From Streptomyces olivaceoviridis (lineage in GTDB: Bacteria; Actinomycetota; Actinomycetes; Streptomycetales; Streptomycetaceae): 64,000 nt of DNA. This document shows positions 52,625-61,136 of this stretch, piece by piece; position 1 is the stretch's first letter, and each line of letters begins with the position of its first letter. The stretch lies in NCBI RefSeq assembly GCF_014650115.1, contig NZ_BMUI01000022.1, positions 1 to 64,000 of the forward strand. The letters are read 5' to 3'. Position numbers and translations under genes: made by a program. The notes under the pieces are model-generated. The model was given only the letters and a program-made list of their open reading frames with translations. It made no database searches and was not told the origin of the DNA.

Positions 52625-53833
52625 ATGGAAACCATCATCCTTGCTGTAGTCATCGCCGTGGTCGTGCTCGGCGCGCTCGGCGGGCTGATCGTGGGCAGCC
52701 GGCGCCGGAAGCCGCTGCCCCCGCCGCCCCCCGAAGCGCCCGACATCACCGCGCCCCCGGCCGAGCCGCACGTCGGCGACGAGGCGGAGACGCCGCGCGA
52801 CGAACCGCGCCGGACGATCGAGGAGGTGGATCTTCCCGGCGGCCCCGCACCGGTCGCCGTCGAGGAGCCTCCCGTGGTCGAGGCTCCCGAGATCGAGATC
52901 GAGATCCCGGAGCCCACGGCAGGCCGGCTGGTCCGCCTGCGCACCCGCCTGTCCCGCTCGCAGAACGCCCTCGGAAAGGGCCTGCTCACGCTGCTCTCGC
53001 GCGAGCACCTGGACGAGGACACCTGGGAGGAGATCGAGGACACGCTGCTGACCGCCGACGTCGGCGTGCAGCCCACCCAGGAACTGGTCGAGCGCCTGCG
53101 CGAACGCGTCCGGGTCCTCGGCACCCGCACCCCCGAGGAGCTGCGCGGCCTGCTCCGCGAGGAGCTGGTCAAGCTGATCGGCACCGACGTCGACCGCACG
53201 GTCAGGACCGAGCCCGAGGACCGCAAGCCGGGCATCGTGATGGTCGTCGGCGTCAACGGCACCGGCAAGACCACCACCACGGGCAAGCTCGCCCGCGTGC
53301 TCGTCGCCGACGGCCGCAGCGTCGTGCTCGGCGCCGCCGACACCTTCCGCGCCGCCGCCGCCGACCAGCTCCAGACCTGGGGCGAGCGCGTCGGCGCCTA
53401 CACCGTGCGCGGCCCCGAGGCCGGCGACCCCGCCTCCGTCGCCTTCGACGCGGTCAAGGAGGGCAAGGAGATGGGGGTCGACGTCGTCCTCATCGACACC
53501 GCCGGCCGCCTGCACACCAAGACCGGCCTCATGGACGAGCTGGGCAAGGTCAAGCGCGTCGTCGAGAAGCACGCGCCGCTGGACGAGGTGCTGCTCGTCC
53601 TGGACGCCACCACCGGCCAGAACGGCCTGGTCCAGGCCCGCGTGTTCGCCGAGGTCGTGGACATCACCGGCATCGTGCTGACGAAGCTGGACGGTACGGC
53701 CAAGGGCGGCATCGTCATCGCGGTCCAGCGCGAGCTGGGCGTGCCGGTCAAGCTGGTCGGGCTCGGCGAGGGCGCGGACGACCTCGCGCCGTTCGAGCCG
53801 GAGGCGTTCGTGGATGCGCTTATCGGAGAGTGA
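52625..53833 (+). CDS. ftsY: Signal recognition particle receptor FtsY
   Basis: A 402-aa SRP GTPase. Unlike the E. coli protein it starts with a membrane helix (METIILAVVIAVVVLGALGG) followed by an acidic Pro-rich linker to about 95. N domain about 100-200; G domain: GVNGTGKTTTTGKLARV (P-loop, near 208), GAADTFRAAAADQLQTW, VVLIDTAGRLHTKTGLM, TKLDGTAKGGIVIA near 352, and LGEGADDLAPFEPEAFVDAL. It targets ribosome-nascent chains with Ffh, encoded 7 kb downstream. A 16-bp hairpin follows. Confidence 0.97.
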   Translation: METIILAVVIAVVVLGALGGLIVGSRRRKPLPPPPPEAPDITAPPAEPHVGDEAETPRDEPRRTIEEVDLPGGPAPVAVEEPPVVEAPEIEIEIPEPTAGRLVRLRTRLSRSQNALGKGLLTLLSREHLDEDTWEEIEDTLLTADVGVQPTQELVERLRERVRVLGTRTPEELRGLLREELVKLIGTDVDRTVRTEPEDRKPGIVMVVGVNGTGKTTTTGKLARVLVADGRSVVLGAADTFRAAAADQLQTWGERVGAYTVRGPEAGDPASVAFDAVKEGKEMGVDVVLIDTAGRLHTKTGLMDELGKVKRVVEKHAPLDEVLLVLDATTGQNGLVQARVFAEVVDITGIVLTKLDGTAKGGIVIAVQRELGVPVKLVGLGEGADDLAPFEPEAFVDALIGE

Positions 53834-53873
53834 ACCACCCGCGCACGCCGGCAGGTGGTCACGTGGTCACCAA

Positions 53874-53913
53874 GAAGCTCCCGCCCCGAGGTGCAGTCGG
53901 GGACGGGAGCTTC
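53874..53913. terminator. Strong bidirectional terminator between ftsY and the primase-like gene
   Basis: gaagctcccg (53874-53883) pairs with cgggagcttc (53904-53913) and ccccga (53884-53889) with tcgggg (53897-53902); a single bulged A and a 7-nt loop. It separates two convergent genes. Confidence 0.9.
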
Positions 53914-53930
53914 GTCTTGGCCGGGCCGTC

Positions 53931-54593
53931 CTACGCCCTGGCCCGCGACCGGTGGGCCACGTACGCCAGCGTGCCGAGCAGCAGCCGGGCCGCCGGGGGG
54001 CGCGTCGCCGAGTCCAGCGCGGGCGGGCGCAGCCAGCGCACCGGGCCCAGGCCGCCCCGGTCGGAGGGCGGCGCGGTGATGTGCGTGCCGGGGCCGAGGC
54101 CGCGCAGGTCCAGCGCGCCCGGGTCGTCCCAGCCCATGCGGTAGAGCAGCCGGGGGAGGTCGGCGGCGGCGCCGGGCGCGACGAAGAAGTGGGCGCGGCC
54201 GTCGGGGGTCGCGGTCACCGGGCCGAGCGGGAGGCCCATCCGCTCCAGGCGGACCAGGGCGCGGCGGCCAGCCGGCTCCGAGACCTCGATGACGTCGAAG
54301 GCCCGGCCCACCGGCAGCATCACCGAGGCGCCCGGTAACTCCGACCAGGCCTTGCCCACCTCGTCCAGCGTGGCCCCGGCCGGCACGGGCGGGGCGAAGT
54401 CCAGTGGATGCGCGCCCGGCGCCGGGCAGTCGGACCGCCCGCACGAGCAGGCGCCCCCGGCGGCCCGCGCCCCCGGCACCACGTCCCAGCCCCACAGTCC
54501 GGTGAACTCGGCGACGGCGGTGCACTCCGCCGACCGGCCGCGCCGGCGCGTGCCCGAACGGATCTCGCGGATGCCGCCGATCGTGAAGCCCAT
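53931..54593 (-). CDS. Bifunctional primase/polymerase-like protein, probably catalytically degenerate
   Basis: A 220-aa protein matching the N-terminal primase-polymerase (Prim-Pol) domain family. It keeps the fold markers: VAEFTGLWGWDVVPGARA, the zinc-like knuckle CSCGRSDCPAPGAHP near residues 49-63, and the later HFFVAPG and LLYRMGWDDPGALDLRGLG with GTHITAPPS. Where active members have a DxD-type metal pair, this one reads RAFDVIEVSEPAGRRAL, so one acidic residue is Glu and the second is Ser. ATG 54593 has an aggggg ribosome site. In S. coelicolor the equivalent (SCO5581) sits in the same place between ftsY and nsdA. A structural or regulatory nucleic-acid role is possible. Confidence 0.82.
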   Translation of the reverse strand: MGFTIGGIREIRSGTRRRGRSAECTAVAEFTGLWGWDVVPGARAAGGACSCGRSDCPAPGAHPLDFAPPVPAGATLDEVGKAWSELPGASVMLPVGRAFDVIEVSEPAGRRALVRLERMGLPLGPVTATPDGRAHFFVAPGAAADLPRLLYRMGWDDPGALDLRGLGPGTHITAPPSDRGGLGPVRWLRPPALDSATRPPAARLLLGTLAYVAHRSRARA

Positions 54594-55051
54594 GCCCCCT
54601 CCAACGGGTCCAGCGCGCCGGTGGTCACGCCACGGAACGAGACGGAAACGGAACGTAACGCTACGGCTCCGCCTCCCCCCGGCGACGCGGCGCTAAGGCA
54701 GCGCCTTGAGGTGCGGAGGGTGGCGTATCGGAGGGCCGCGCGCCCCTGAGTGCATCACTCCGCCGACTTCCGGCCGTCCTGTGTCAAGTGAATCGCGCGC
54801 GGGCCACCGTGAGTTCATTCGAAGGGGTGGCGAATGGTGGCGTTTCAGGGATCCCTGTGGTTGGACGGGTGATCGTAGGATTACTGTGAGTGTGCGAGTC
54901 CCCGGGGCACATGCACTCGCGGGTATGCCGGAGGCAAGTCGTCAAACCGTTCGAAGGGTGAGAACCGGCGGACGGGAGGCCCTATTTACCGGCATTCTGA
55001 TAGGGCTTGGCGCATCGGGCGGCAAGTGGTCTCAGGGATGGGGGCGTTCCA
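54594..55051. other. 458-bp promoter region upstream of nsdA
   Basis: No coding sequence supported. It is shared by the divergent primase-like gene and nsdA. Two direct AGTGA/GTGAG-type words (aagtgaatcgcg near 54788 and gtgagttcatt near 54811) resemble half-sites of BldD, and from memory nsdA is a reported BldD target; this is weak evidence on its own. taggat near 54875 could be a -10 element. Confidence 0.45.
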
Positions 55052-56530
55052 GTGGGCGGCAGTGGCGGAAGCGGGACACACGCTGACAAGCGCCCCAATG
55101 AGCTGCTCGGTTCGTGGTTCGTGCGCAGCGGCTGGTCCAAGGGCGAGCTGGCCCGCCAAGTGAACCGCAGGGCACGCCAGTTGGGTGCCAACCACATCTC
55201 CACCGACACCTCGCGGGTACGCCGCTGGCTGGACGGCGAGAACCCGCGCGAACCGATCCCGCGCATCCTCTCGGAGCTGTTCTCCGAGCGCTTCGGCTGT
55301 GTCGTCTCCATCGAGGACCTCGGCCTGCGCGCCGCCCGCCAGTCGCCCGCCGCCTCCGGAGTCGACCTGCCCTGGACGGGACCGCAGACCGTCGCCCTGC
55401 TCGGCGAGTTCTCCCGCAGCGACCTGATGCTCGCCCGGCGCGGCTTCCTCGGGACCTCGCTCGCGCTGTCCGCCGGCCCCTCCCTCATCGAGCCCATGCA
55501 GCGCTGGCTCGTGCCCACCCCGGCCGCCCCGGCCCCGGCCGAGCCCCAGCCCGCCCACGACGCGCGCAGGCCGGGCCCGCTGTCCCGGCCGGAGCTGGAG
55601 CTGCTGGAGTCCACCACGCGCATGTTCCGCCAGTGGGACGCCCAGTGCGGCGGCGGCCTGCGCCGCAAGGCGGTCGTCGGCCAGCTGCACGAGGTCACCG
55701 ACCTGCTCCAGGAGCCCCAGCCCGAGGCCGTCACCCGCAAGCTGTTCCAGGTCGCCGCCGAGCTGGCCGAGCTGGCCGGCTGGATGTCGTACGACGTCGG
55801 CCTCCAGCCCACCGCCCAGAAGTACTTCGTGCTCGCCCTGCACGCGGCCAAGGAAGCCGGGGACAAGCCGCTCGGCTCGTACATCCTCTCCAGCATGAGC
55901 CGCCAGATGATCCATCTCGGCCGGCCCGAGGACGCCCTGGAGCTGATCCACCTCGCCCAGTACGGCAGCCGCGACTGCGCGAGCCCGCGCACCCAGTCCA
56001 TGCTGTATGCGATGGAGGCCCGCGCCTACGCCAACATGGGCCAGCCCGGCAGGACCAAGCGCGCCGTCCGCATGGCCGAGGACACCTTCGCCGAGGTCGA
56101 CGAGTGGGACGAGCCCGATCCCGACTGGATCCGTTTCTTCTCCGAGGCCGAGCTGTACGGCGAGAACTCCCACTCCTTCCGCGACCTCGCCTACGTGGCC
56201 GGGCGCAGCCCCACCTACGCCTCCCTCGCCGAGCCGCTCATGCGGCGCGCCGTGGAGCTGTTCGCCGACGACTCCGAGCACCAGCGGTCGTACGCGCTCA
56301 ACCTCATCGGCATGGCCACCGTGCACCTGCTCCAGCGCGAGCCCGAGGAGAGCACGGCCTATGCCACGCGCGCCATGGAGATCGCCAAGAAGGTCCGCTC
56401 CGAGCGTGTGAACACTCGTATCCGAAAGACGGTCGACACGGCCGCCCGCGACCACGGCGACCTCGCCGCCGTGGTCGACCTCAGTGACCAGCTCGCCGTC
56501 GACCTGCCGGAGGCCGCCGAAGCCGTCTGA
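55052..56530 (+). CDS. nsdA: NsdA, negative regulator of differentiation and antibiotic production
   Basis: A 492-aa cytoplasmic protein. The N-terminal 90 residues are a helix-turn-helix-like DNA/partner-binding region (LGSWFVRSGWSKGELARQVN; DTSRVRRWLDGENPREPIPR). A RRGFLGTSLALSAGPSLIEP segment near 125-145 resembles a Tat-like motif but is internal. The rest is a TPR-type helical array (LAELAGWMSYDVGLQPTAQK; YILSSMSRQMIHLGRPEDAL; RAYANMGQPGRTKRAVRMAE). In S. coelicolor, loss of NsdA raises actinorhodin and other antibiotics and sporulation. GTG 55052 gives MGGSGGSGTHADKRPNELL, the expected start, with ggggg upstream. Confidence 0.95.
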   Translation: MGGSGGSGTHADKRPNELLGSWFVRSGWSKGELARQVNRRARQLGANHISTDTSRVRRWLDGENPREPIPRILSELFSERFGCVVSIEDLGLRAARQSPAASGVDLPWTGPQTVALLGEFSRSDLMLARRGFLGTSLALSAGPSLIEPMQRWLVPTPAAPAPAEPQPAHDARRPGPLSRPELELLESTTRMFRQWDAQCGGGLRRKAVVGQLHEVTDLLQEPQPEAVTRKLFQVAAELAELAGWMSYDVGLQPTAQKYFVLALHAAKEAGDKPLGSYILSSMSRQMIHLGRPEDALELIHLAQYGSRDCASPRTQSMLYAMEARAYANMGQPGRTKRAVRMAEDTFAEVDEWDEPDPDWIRFFSEAELYGENSHSFRDLAYVAGRSPTYASLAEPLMRRAVELFADDSEHQRSYALNLIGMATVHLLQREPEESTAYATRAMEIAKKVRSERVNTRIRKTVDTAARDHGDLAAVVDLSDQLAVDLPEAAEAV

Positions 56531-56710
56531 CCGCCACAGCACCCCGGACCCCGGCCGCGGCCGGTCCTCCCGAACTGCCCGACTCGGCTCCCCCATGCCA
56601 GGTCATCGGAAGGCCCGCCGCGGCCGGCTCGTGTCTCCGCGCGGGTCCCGCCGAGAAGGTTGCGCCACGATAACGATCGCGCGGCCCGGTATCCCGCGCT
56701 TCACCGACGC

Positions 56711-56768
56711 GTAACACACAGGGCGCCTTCGTCACCCCTGCGAAACAACGAGGGGCTTCCACCGAAAC
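56711..56768 (+). promoter_or_regulatory. GlnR operator upstream of amtB
   Basis: GTCAC-n6-GAAAC at 56731-56746 is a canonical GlnR a-b pair. A second GAAAC at 56764-56768 lies exactly 22 bp after the first, the spacing of tandem GlnR boxes, and a GTAAC at 56711-56715 lies 20 bp before. GlnR control of amtB-glnK-glnD is established in S. coelicolor. The start codon is at 56872. The rest of this 341-bp gap shows nothing clear. Confidence 0.85.
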
Positions 56769-56871
56769 CGCGCTGCGCCAGTCTCGTGGCGCATAACCGG
56801 CCCACCCCTCACCGACCGGACCGCTCAGGCACCGCCCGCACGGGGCCGTACCAACCGACGAGGAGACGCCG

Positions 56872-58212
56872 ATGGCACCAGCCATCATGCTTGCGGCGGA
56901 CGCACCCAAACTGTCGTCCGCGAACACAGGCTTCATGCTCATCTGTTCCGCCCTGGTGATGCTGATGACCCCGGGACTGGCCTTCTTCTACGGAGGCATG
57001 GTCCGCGTCAAGAGCACCCTGAACATGCTGATGATGAGCTTCATCAGCCTCGGGATCGTCACCATCCTGTGGGTCCTCTACGGCTTCTCCCTCGCCTTCG
57101 GCACGGGCAACAGCCTGCTCGGCTGGAACGCCGACTGGATCGGCCTCAGCAACATCGGCCTGACGCAGCTCTGGGACGGCTACACCATCCCGGTCTTCGT
57201 GTTCATGGTCTTCCAGCTGATGTTCGCGATCATCACCCCGGCCCTGATCAGCGGCGCCCTCGCCGACCGGGTCAAGTTCTCCGCCTGGGCGCTCTTCGTC
57301 GCCCTGTGGGTCACGATCGTCTACGTCCCGGTCGCCCACTGGGTCTGGGGCGCCGACGGCTGGGCCTACAAGCTCGGCGTGATCGACTTCGCGGGCGGTA
57401 CGGCGGTCCACATCAACGCCGGTGCCGCCGCGCTCGGTGTCATCCTCGTCATCGGCAAGCGCGTCGGCTTCAAGCGCGACCCCATGCGCCCGCACAGCCT
57501 CCCGCTGGTCATGCTCGGCGCCGGTCTGCTGTGGTTCGGCTGGTTCGGCTTCAACGCCGGCTCCTGGCTCGGCAACGACGACGGCGTCGGCGCGCTGATG
57601 TTCGTCAACACGCAGGTCGCGACGGCCGCCGCCATGCTGGCCTGGCTCGCCTACGAGAAGATCCGGCACGGCGCGTGCACCACGCTCGGCGCCGCCTCCG
57701 GCGCGGTCGCCGGTCTGGTCGCCATCACTCCGTCCGGCGGTGCCGTCTCCCCGCTCGGCGCGATCGCCGTCGGCGCCATCGCCGGTGTCGCCTGCGCCGC
57801 GGCCGTCGGGCTGAAGTTCAAGTTCGGCTACGACGACTCCCTCGACGTCGTCGGCGTCCACATGGTCGGCGGCATCATCGGCTCCCTGCTCATCGGCTTC
57901 TTCGCCACCGGCAAGGGCCAGTCCACCGCCACCGGCGTCTTCTACGGCGACCACACCTTCACCCAGCTGTGGAAGCAGTGCGCCGGTGTCTTCGCGGTCC
58001 TCGCCTACTCCCTGATCGTCTCCGCCGTCCTCGCCTTCCTCCTCGACAAGACCCTGGGCATGCGGGTCACCGAGGACGAGGAGATCTCCGGCATCGACCA
58101 GGCCGAGCACGCCGAGACCGCATACGACTTCAGCGGCGCCGGCGGCGGCGTCACCGGCTCCCTCGCCGCCACGGCCCTGGCCGCCGCACAGAACAGGAAG
58201 GTGGACGCATGA
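56872..58212 (+). CDS. amtB: Ammonium transporter AmtB
   Basis: A 446-aa Amt channel with 11 membrane helices. Marks: MLICSALVMLMTPGLAFFYG in helix 1, MMSFISLGIVTILWVLYGFS, the twin pore histidines in FAGGTAVHINAGAAALG and VVGVHMVGGIIGSLLIG, and WFGWFGFNAGSW. ATG 56872 has gaggagacgcc upstream. It is the first gene of the amtB-glnK-glnD operon and follows a GlnR operator. AmtB takes up ammonium at low concentration and is blocked by GlnK. Confidence 0.98.
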   Translation: MAPAIMLAADAPKLSSANTGFMLICSALVMLMTPGLAFFYGGMVRVKSTLNMLMMSFISLGIVTILWVLYGFSLAFGTGNSLLGWNADWIGLSNIGLTQLWDGYTIPVFVFMVFQLMFAIITPALISGALADRVKFSAWALFVALWVTIVYVPVAHWVWGADGWAYKLGVIDFAGGTAVHINAGAAALGVILVIGKRVGFKRDPMRPHSLPLVMLGAGLLWFGWFGFNAGSWLGNDDGVGALMFVNTQVATAAAMLAWLAYEKIRHGACTTLGAASGAVAGLVAITPSGGAVSPLGAIAVGAIAGVACAAAVGLKFKFGYDDSLDVVGVHMVGGIIGSLLIGFFATGKGQSTATGVFYGDHTFTQLWKQCAGVFAVLAYSLIVSAVLAFLLDKTLGMRVTEDEEISGIDQAEHAETAYDFSGAGGGVTGSLAATALAAAQNRKVDA

Positions 58213-58547
58213 AGCTCATCACCGCCGTCGTGAAGCCCCACCGGCTCGACGAGATCAAGGAAGCCCTCCAGGCCTTCGGCGTCCACGGGCTCACCGTCAC
58301 CGAGGCCAGCGGCTACGGCCGGCAGCGCGGCCACACCGAGGTCTACCGCGGCGCCGAGTACACCGTCGACCTCGTGCCCAAGATCCGCATCGAGGTGCTG
58401 GCCGAGGACGGCGACGCCGAGCAGCTCGTCGAGGTCATCGTCAAGGCGGCCCGCACCGGCAAGATCGGGGACGGCAAGGTCTGGTCCCTGCCCGTGGAGA
58501 CCGCCGTACGGGTGCGCACGGGCGAGCGCGGGCCGGACGCGCTCTGA
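58209..58547 (+). CDS. glnK: PII signal protein GlnK
   Basis: A 112-aa PII trimer subunit. It starts MKLITAVVKPHRLDEIKEAL, and the T-loop GHTEVYRGAEY carries Tyr51, the site that is adenylylated in actinobacteria by GlnD. The C-terminal ARTGKIGDGKVW is the other signature. ATG 58209 overlaps the amtB stop by 4 bp, so it is made together with its membrane target. Confidence 0.98.
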   Translation: MKLITAVVKPHRLDEIKEALQAFGVHGLTVTEASGYGRQRGHTEVYRGAEYTVDLVPKIRIEVLAEDGDAEQLVEVIVKAARTGKIGDGKVWSLPVETAVRVRTGERGPDAL

Positions 58548-58601
58548 CACAGCACAATGCGGGTCAGGGGAACCTCGGGGGAAACGGACAGGAGTCGCTG
58601 G

Positions 58602-61055
58602 GTGACCGGTACGGATGTGCGCGAAGAGACGGAAGACTCGGGACCCGGCGGCTACGCGGCGGCCCGGCTGCGCCTCCTCACGGAGGGGGCGCGGTCCGGG
58701 CCGCCGCGCCGTGCCGCCCTGTCCGGACTGACCGACGACTGGCTCGCCGGACTGTTCGACGCGGCGGCGGGAGCGGCGCACGGCGTCTCGCTCGTCGCCG
58801 TCGGCGGCTACGGCCGCGGGGAACTGTCCCCGCGCAGCGACCTCGACCTCGTCCTGCTCCACGACGACTCCGACCCCGGCGCGGTCGCCGCCCTCGCCGA
58901 CCGGATCTGGTACCCGGTCTGGGACCTCGGGCTCGCCCTCGACCACTCCGTCCGCACCCCCGCCGAGGCCCGCAAGACGGCCGGCGAGGACCTCAAGGTC
59001 CACCTCGGCCTGCTGGACGCCCGCCACCTGGCCGGCGATCCCGCCCTCACCGCCGGCCTGCGCACCGCCGCCCTCGCCGACTGGCGCAACCAGGCCCCCA
59101 AGCGCCTCCCCGAACTCCAGGAACTGTGCGCCGAACGCGCCGCGCGCCACGGCGAGCTCCAGTACCTGCTGGAACCCGACCTCAAGGAGGCCCGCGGCGG
59201 CCTCCGCGACGCCACCGCCCTGCGCGCCGTCGCCGCCTCCTGGCTGGCCGACGCCCCCCGCGAGGGCCTGGCCGACGCCCGCCGCCGTCTCCTCGACGTC
59301 CGGGACGCCCTGCACCTGGCCACCGGCCGCGCCACCGACCGGCTCGCCCTCCAGGAACAGGACCAGGTGGCCGCCGAGCTGGGGCTGCTCGACGCCGACA
59401 CCCTGCTGCGGCAGGTCTACGAAGCGGCGCGGGTGATCGCGTACGCCAGTGACGTGACCTGGCGGGAAGTGGGGCGCGTGCTGCGTGCGCGCGCCGTCCG
59501 GCCGCGTCTGCGCGCCATGCTGGGCGGGACCAAGCCGGTCACCGAACGGTCGCCCCTGGCCGAAGGCGTGGTGGAACAGGACGGCGAGGTGGTGCTCGCC
59601 CGCGCCGCACGTCCCGAGCGCGACCCCGTGCTCCCGCTGCGCGCCGCGGGCGCCGCCGCCCAGGCCGGCCTGCCGCTCTCCCTGCACGCCGTACGGCGCA
59701 TGGCCGCCACCGCGCGCCCCCTGCCCACGCCCTGGCCCGCCGAGGCCCGCGAGCAGCTGGTCACCCTGCTCGGCTCCGGCCGCCCCACGATCGAGGTCTG
59801 GGAGGCCCTGGAGGCCGAGGGCCTGATCACCCGCCTGCTGCCCGACTGGGAGCGGGTGCGCTGCCGGCCGCAGCGCAACGCCGTGCACGTGTGGACGGTG
59901 GACCGCCACCTGATCGAGACGGCGGTCCGCGCCTCCGAGTTCACCCGCCGCGTCAGCCGCCCCGACCTGCTGCTGGTCGCCGCCCTGCTGCACGACATCG
60001 GCAAGGGCTGGCCCGGCGACCACTCGGTGGCCGGCGAGATCATCGCCAAGGACGTCGCCGCTCGGATCGGCTTCGACCGCTCGGACGTGGCCGTGCTGTC
60101 CCTGCTGGTGCGCCACCACCTGCTGCTCATCGAGACCGCCACCCGGCGCGACCTGGACGACCCCGCCACCGTCCGCTCGGTCGCCGAGGCCGTCGGCAGC
60201 CAGAGCACCCTGGAGCTGCTGCACGCCCTCACCGAGGCGGACGCCCTCGCGACCGGCCCGGCCGCCTGGTCCTCCTGGCGCGGTTCCCTCGTCGCCGACC
60301 TCGTCCGACGGGTCCGCGCCGTCCTCGCCGGGGACGCCCCCGACGAGCCCGAGCCGGCCGCGCCCACCGCCGAGCAGGAACGCCTCGCCATCGAGGCCTA
60401 CCGCACCGGCGGCCCGGTCCTCGCCCTGCGCGCCCAGACCGAACCGGTCCCCGACGAGGAGCCGGCCGGCGACCCGGAACCCCTGGGCGTGGAGCTGGTC
60501 ATCGCCGTACCCGACCAGCCCGGTGTCCTCCCCGCGGTCGCCGGTGTCCTCGCCGTGCACCGCCTCACCGTGCGCACGGCGGAACTGCGCGCGCTGCGCC
60601 TGCCGGACGGCGTGGACGACGACGGAACCGTCCTCCTCCTCAACTGGCGGGTCGCCGCCGAGTACGGCTCCCTGCCCCAGGCGGCCCGGCTGCGCACCGA
60701 CCTGGTCCGCGCCCTGGACGGCACCCTCGACATCGCCGGCCGCCTCGCCGAACGCGACGCGGCCTACCCGCGCCGCCGCGGCTGGACCGCCCCGCCGCCC
60801 CGGGTGGCCGTCGCCCCGGCCGCCTCCCACCACGCCACGGTGATCGAGGTCCGCGCCCAGGACGCCCCGGGCCTGCTGTACCGCATCGGCATGGCCCTGG
60901 AGAAGGCGGGCGTACGGGTGCGGAGCATGCACGTGAGCACGCTGGGCTCCAACGCGGTGGACGCGTTCTACGTCACGACGGGGGCGGGCGCGCCCCTGCC
61001 CGCCGGGGACGCGGCGTCGCTGGCGGGGGTGCTGGAGGAGGCGCTGCGCGGATGA
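58602..61055 (+). CDS. glnD: PII nucleotidyltransferase GlnD
   Basis: An 817-aa enzyme that modifies GlnK (adenylylation in Streptomyces, uridylylation in enterobacteria). Order: nucleotidyltransferase domain with VAVGGYGRGELSPRSDLDLV near residues 65-84; linking helical region; HD hydrolase with LLVAALLHDIGKGWPGDHSV near 456-475; two ACT glutamine sensors from about 629 (GVELVIAVPDQPGVLPAVAG) and about 745 (VIEVRAQDAPGLLYRIGMAL). GTG 58602 has aggag at 7 bp; ATG 58557 lacks a site. It follows glnK by 54 bp in the GlnR operon. Confidence 0.96.
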   Translation: MTGTDVREETEDSGPGGYAAARLRLLTEGARSGPPRRAALSGLTDDWLAGLFDAAAGAAHGVSLVAVGGYGRGELSPRSDLDLVLLHDDSDPGAVAALADRIWYPVWDLGLALDHSVRTPAEARKTAGEDLKVHLGLLDARHLAGDPALTAGLRTAALADWRNQAPKRLPELQELCAERAARHGELQYLLEPDLKEARGGLRDATALRAVAASWLADAPREGLADARRRLLDVRDALHLATGRATDRLALQEQDQVAAELGLLDADTLLRQVYEAARVIAYASDVTWREVGRVLRARAVRPRLRAMLGGTKPVTERSPLAEGVVEQDGEVVLARAARPERDPVLPLRAAGAAAQAGLPLSLHAVRRMAATARPLPTPWPAEAREQLVTLLGSGRPTIEVWEALEAEGLITRLLPDWERVRCRPQRNAVHVWTVDRHLIETAVRASEFTRRVSRPDLLLVAALLHDIGKGWPGDHSVAGEIIAKDVAARIGFDRSDVAVLSLLVRHHLLLIETATRRDLDDPATVRSVAEAVGSQSTLELLHALTEADALATGPAAWSSWRGSLVADLVRRVRAVLAGDAPDEPEPAAPTAEQERLAIEAYRTGGPVLALRAQTEPVPDEEPAGDPEPLGVELVIAVPDQPGVLPAVAGVLAVHRLTVRTAELRALRLPDGVDDDGTVLLLNWRVAAEYGSLPQAARLRTDLVRALDGTLDIAGRLAERDAAYPRRRGWTAPPPRVAVAPAASHHATVIEVRAQDAPGLLYRIGMALEKAGVRVRSMHVSTLGSNAVDAFYVTTGAGAPLPAGDAASLAGVLEEALRG

Positions 61056-61136
61056 GCTGCCCCGGTGCTTGCGGCGCCGGGATACCCTGGAGGGCGACCT
61101 TCAAGACCGTCACCGACCCCGAGGACCGCGAGCGCC

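Noticed and set aside
55052..56530. NsdA as a Tat-exported protein because of RRGFLGTSLALSAG
   Set aside because: The twin-arginine-like stretch is internal (about residue 128) and not at the N-terminus; the rest is a cytoplasmic TPR-type protein.
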